Shown here piece by piece: positions 32,978-35,036 of a stretch of DNA of 35,036 bases. Under the pieces are notes generated by a model. It worked only from the letters and a program-made list of their open reading frames with translations, was not told the origin of the DNA and searched no databases. Position 1 is the stretch's first letter; every line of letters starts with the position of its first letter. Source of the DNA: an uncultured Alphaproteobacteria bacterium (GTDB taxonomy: Bacteria > Pseudomonadota > Alphaproteobacteria > Puniceispirillales > Marisalimonadaceae); contig CAKZQZ010000008.1 in the NCBI GenBank assembly GCA_937142855.1, positions 1 to 35,036 of the forward strand. Direction: 5' to 3'. The position numbers and the translations under genes were made by a program.

Positions 32978-34645
32978 TTATAGATATTCATTTACCAGTT
33001 TATAATCTATCTCATTTCTCTGAAGTGGGTTATTTTCATTTATTTTATATTTTATAATTAATTCACTAATTTTTTTCCTGTGATATAAAGAGGCACAGTA
33101 ATAACTTTCAGCATTTAAAAAAACAGCTGAACATAAATAATACAATAAAGAAGTTATTTGTCTTGAAGAAGCTTCGTAATCATCTTTAATTTCTTGAAAA
33201 ACAAAATTAAAGACTTCATCGATAGTAGATAATAAAACTTTCTCATTCTCTTTTATCGATCTTTCGTGCACCATATTAATTAAGAAAGTTTTTAAAACAT
33301 GAAGATTATCAGCTTTTTTTAATGCTCTTATAGTATCAAGAGATATTATATTACTTGTTCCTTCCCAAATTGAACCAAGATGTGCATCTCTTAGGATTTT
33401 AGGATCCATCCACTCTTCAATATAACCAGAACCACCTCTAATTTCCATCGCATCACCAGCGATTTTTCTAACATCTCTACAAGCTCTAAATTTGATTAAT
33501 GGCGTTATAATCCTAAATATTTTTTGAGCTTCCGTATCTCCCTTATCTGCTTTTTCTAATATATCAGCTGCCTTAAAAACCATTGTTCTTGATGCTTCTG
33601 TTATAATAAGCATTTTTAAAAGCTGTTTTCTTATCAAAGGTAAATTAATTATTTTTTCATTAAAGGCAGATCTCGTTTTTGCTATAAACAAACTTTCTTG
33701 AAGACATCTTTGCATCATACCAGAGGCTCTAACACCATTGGATAATCTTGACATATTTATCATGTCTGTCATTTGTTTAAAGCCTTCTTTTTTTTCACCC
33801 ACAATATAAGCAAAGGCCTTATTTAATCTAATTTCACCACTAGCAAATGATCTTCCGCCTAATTTATCTTTTAATCTAATAATTTCGTAGTTGTTATGTT
33901 GTCCATTTTCTAATTTTTTTGGCAAAAGAAATAAAGAAAGTCCTTTTGTACCTTTTGTTTTTTTATCATATCTAGCTAAAACCATTGCTAAATCAGCATC
34001 AGGGTTTGAACAAAACCACTTATCTCCTGTTAAATACCATTGCCCATTAATATTTTCAGCGAACGTATCAATCGAACCAACATCAGATCCAGCATGTTGT
34101 TCTGTCATAAACATTGCACCCTGAAAAAGCTCGTCTAAATCTTGTGAAGTTAATTGATCAAAAAACTTATTAATTAATCTTTCATCACCAAATTTTTTTA
34201 GTGTTCTAGTAAGTGAGTCTGTCATACTAACTGGACAACACAACCCAAATTCATTTTGAACAAATAAGAAGGTCAAACCATATTTAATTATCGGAGGAAG
34301 AATGTTTTGCATTTCAAAAACACCAGACCTATGGGACATAGCTGCCAAGCCAAACTTTTCAAATGCTATTTTCTCAAGCTTTATAAAATCAGGATGTTTT
34401 TGTACTGTGTTGCTTGAAGACCCATCTCTCAATCTTTTGACAAGTTTTGGAGGATGTTTGTCAGCAGATAGGGCTAAATCCTCTACTTCAGACCCTACAC
34501 ACTCTCCTAATTCTAAAAACTTATCTTCTATTTGATTTAATAAATCTTTACCCACATAAAATTCGAGTAATTTTGAAAAATATTTATCCCTTGTATATGC
34601 GTTTATTCCCCTACTATCAGGTATATTATTTACTAAATTATTCAA
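32978..34645 (-). CDS. AidB-like acyl-CoA dehydrogenase
   Basis: 555 residues from TTG 34645, supported by AAGGTG five to six bases upstream. FAD/acyl-CoA dehydrogenase core: MTEQHAGSDVGSIDT, WYLTGDKWFCSNPDADLAMVLARYD, KLGGRSFASGEIRLN, SRLSNGVRASGMMQRCLQES, and IRGGSGYIEEWMDPKILRDAHLGSIWEGTSNI. The long N-terminal helical region and the C-terminal extension (total 555, compared with about 380-400 for standard enzymes) place it in the AidB-like branch. It likely oxidises an acyl-CoA, substrate unknown; some AidB proteins have DNA-protective roles. It is the last complete gene inside the island, read toward LysR. Confidence 0.85.
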   Translation of the reverse strand: MNNLVNNIPDSRGINAYTRDKYFSKLLEFYVGKDLLNQIEDKFLELGECVGSEVEDLALSADKHPPKLVKRLRDGSSSNTVQKHPDFIKLEKIAFEKFGLAAMSHRSGVFEMQNILPPIIKYGLTFLFVQNEFGLCCPVSMTDSLTRTLKKFGDERLINKFFDQLTSQDLDELFQGAMFMTEQHAGSDVGSIDTFAENINGQWYLTGDKWFCSNPDADLAMVLARYDKKTKGTKGLSLFLLPKKLENGQHNNYEIIRLKDKLGGRSFASGEIRLNKAFAYIVGEKKEGFKQMTDMINMSRLSNGVRASGMMQRCLQESLFIAKTRSAFNEKIINLPLIRKQLLKMLIITEASRTMVFKAADILEKADKGDTEAQKIFRIITPLIKFRACRDVRKIAGDAMEIRGGSGYIEEWMDPKILRDAHLGSIWEGTSNIISLDTIRALKKADNLHVLKTFLINMVHERSIKENEKVLLSTIDEVFNFVFQEIKDDYEASSRQITSLLYYLCSAVFLNAESYYCASLYHRKKISELIIKYKINENNPLQRNEIDYKLVNEYL

Positions 34646-34862
34646 ATTAGCACCTTAATTACAGTATATTTACTAAACTTAAATTAATAAATTTACCAAA
34701 TCAAAGATATTAAAATTAATTTTTTATTTATAATTTTATTACTAAAAAAAACAAAAATAAACCTGACGACTGTAAACCACTCTGTAATTGTTATCATGCT
34801 TAATATGCAAAAAAATATCAAAAACCGGAATCTTTGAGGTTGTTTAACATTGTGATTTTATC
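34646..34862. other. AT-rich intergenic region before attachment-site copy 2
   Basis: No frame or clear terminator is visible. GTAAACCACT at 34772-34781 matches seven of ten positions of the arm repeat ATTAGCCACT; it might be a weak arm site on the other side of the core, but this is not secure. Confidence 0.3.
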
Positions 34863-34869
34863 GAATAGT

Positions 34870-34920
34870 TGGTTGCGGAGATAGGATTTAAACCTACGAC
34901 CTTCAGGTTATGAGCCTGAC
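34870..34920 (-). mobile_element. Attachment-site copy 2: 3' half of initiator tRNA-Met gene
   Basis: Same 51-base half-tRNA as at 28851-28901, reading GTCAGGCTCATAACCTGAAGG, a T-arm and TCTCCGCAACCA on the minus strand. Relative to copy 1 it has three transitions, all C to T on the tRNA strand, which weaken the T-stem and acceptor pairing. It is therefore a non-functional relic or element-derived copy. Identity with copy 1 runs from 34863 to 34928, then resumes at 34942 (TATATATAGG) with exactly the same offset. Confidence 0.85.
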
Positions 34921-34941
34921 ATTTTTGCTCCATTTTTGGCA

Positions 34942-35015
34942 GTATATATAGGATTGTATTTTCTGTTAGCCATAGAATTAGCCAGTAATTTCCATTATCA
35001 AAAAGATTAGCCACT
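34942..35015 (+). repeat. Conserved TATATATAGG box and three arm-type repeats beside copy 2
   Basis: GTATATATAGG at 34942 is followed by GTTAGCCATA at 34965, ATTAGCCAGT at 34977 and ATTAGCCACT at 35006. Offsets from the box are 23, 35 and 64 bases, against 23, 35 and 63 at copy 1. The repeat sequence has shifted from ATTAATCACT to ATTAGCCACT-like. Confidence 0.65.
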
Positions 35016-35036
35016 TTTTTTAATGATCTAAATTTA

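Larger units (their letters stand above)
28851..34872. mobile_element. Putative 6.0-kb genomic island between tRNA-Met half copies, no integrase
   Basis: Two directly repeated half-tRNA attachment sites, 6,019 bases apart, enclose four genes (SAF-domain oxidoreductase, GMC oxidoreductase, LysR regulator, AidB-like acyl-CoA dehydrogenase). No recombinase, excisionase, replication or phage gene is visible inside. In both copies the arm repeats lie on the right, so both are left ends of elements, which points to elements stacked one behind another at the same tRNA. The intact tRNA-fMet should lie beyond the right edge. Mobility would need an integrase supplied in trans; the island may also be fixed. 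Confidence 0.65.

Noticed and set aside
29088-34645. Searched for an integrase, excisionase or phage gene inside the island
   Set aside because: All reading frames of useful length are accounted for by the four metabolic/regulatory genes; no R-H-R-Y recombinase pattern was seen.
1-35036. CRISPR array or insertion sequence
   Set aside because: No regularly spaced repeats of CRISPR size and no transposase frame or terminal inverted repeats were seen. The only spaced repeats are the attachment-site decamers.

Overview
The window is AT-rich (roughly 30% GC by eye), densely packed and mostly made of short, overlapping operons. Gene content (4-hydroxybenzoate/protocatechuate oxidation, AtuA/DUF4387 pair, PhyH-type dioxygenase, GMC oxidoreductase, AidB-like acyl-CoA dehydrogenase, bactofilin, SCO1, MOSC) and a partial initiator tRNA with a GTCAGGCTCATAACCTGAAGG core fit a streamlined marine alphaproteobacterium (SAR11, AEGEAN-169 or low-GC SAR116-like). 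That placement is an inference from gene content, not from a marker gene.

Layout. 1-385: end of an outer-membrane beta-barrel gene and its UUCG-loop terminator. About 386-1810: an extremely AT-rich coding segment with foreign composition, open at both ends and joined in frame to a Baeyer-Villiger monooxygenase that lacks its N-terminus (to 3013). This looks like a chimeric join or a replacement. 3017-6669 (minus): DUF4149 protein, pobA, pcaH, pcaG, a small membrane protein and a lone cyclic-nucleotide-binding domain; together PobA and PcaGH convert 4-hydroxybenzoate to 3-carboxymuconate. 6773-11993: hypoxanthine phosphoribosyltransferase, zinc alcohol dehydrogenase, DMT exporter, DapA-like aldolase/lyase coupled to a CsaA-like protein, bactofilin and a small secreted protein. 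12071-18479: small membrane protein, SCO1, ModA, MOSC protein, beta-carbonic anhydrase with an apparent CTG start, VOC protein, alpha/beta hydrolase and the DUF4387/AtuA pair. 18557-20945 (minus): AzlCD exporter, MazG-like pyrophosphohydrolase and a helix-turn-helix protein fused to a degenerate MT-A70 domain. 21061-23570: endonuclease III facing an overlapping DUF2256 / TIGR03643 / photolyase cluster. 24-28.7 kb: thioesterase, DUF1330, 3-hydroxyisobutyrate-dehydrogenase-like enzyme, sugar epimerase, PhyH dioxygenase, methyltransferase and small membrane proteins.

The most striking structure is at the right. Two direct copies of the 3' half of an initiator tRNA-Met gene (28851-28901 and 34870-34920), exactly 6,019 bp apart, bound a region carrying four metabolic/regulatory genes (SAF-domain oxidoreductase, GMC oxidoreductase, LysR regulator, AidB-like acyl-CoA dehydrogenase) and no integrase. 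To the right of each half-tRNA lies the same arrangement: a TATATATAGG box and then three 10-bp repeats at the same distances. The repeat sequence differs (ATTAATCACT at the first copy, mostly ATTAGCCACT-like at the second). This is the signature of attachment sites left by tyrosine-recombinase elements stacked at one tRNA. The intact tRNA and the integrase should lie beyond the right edge.
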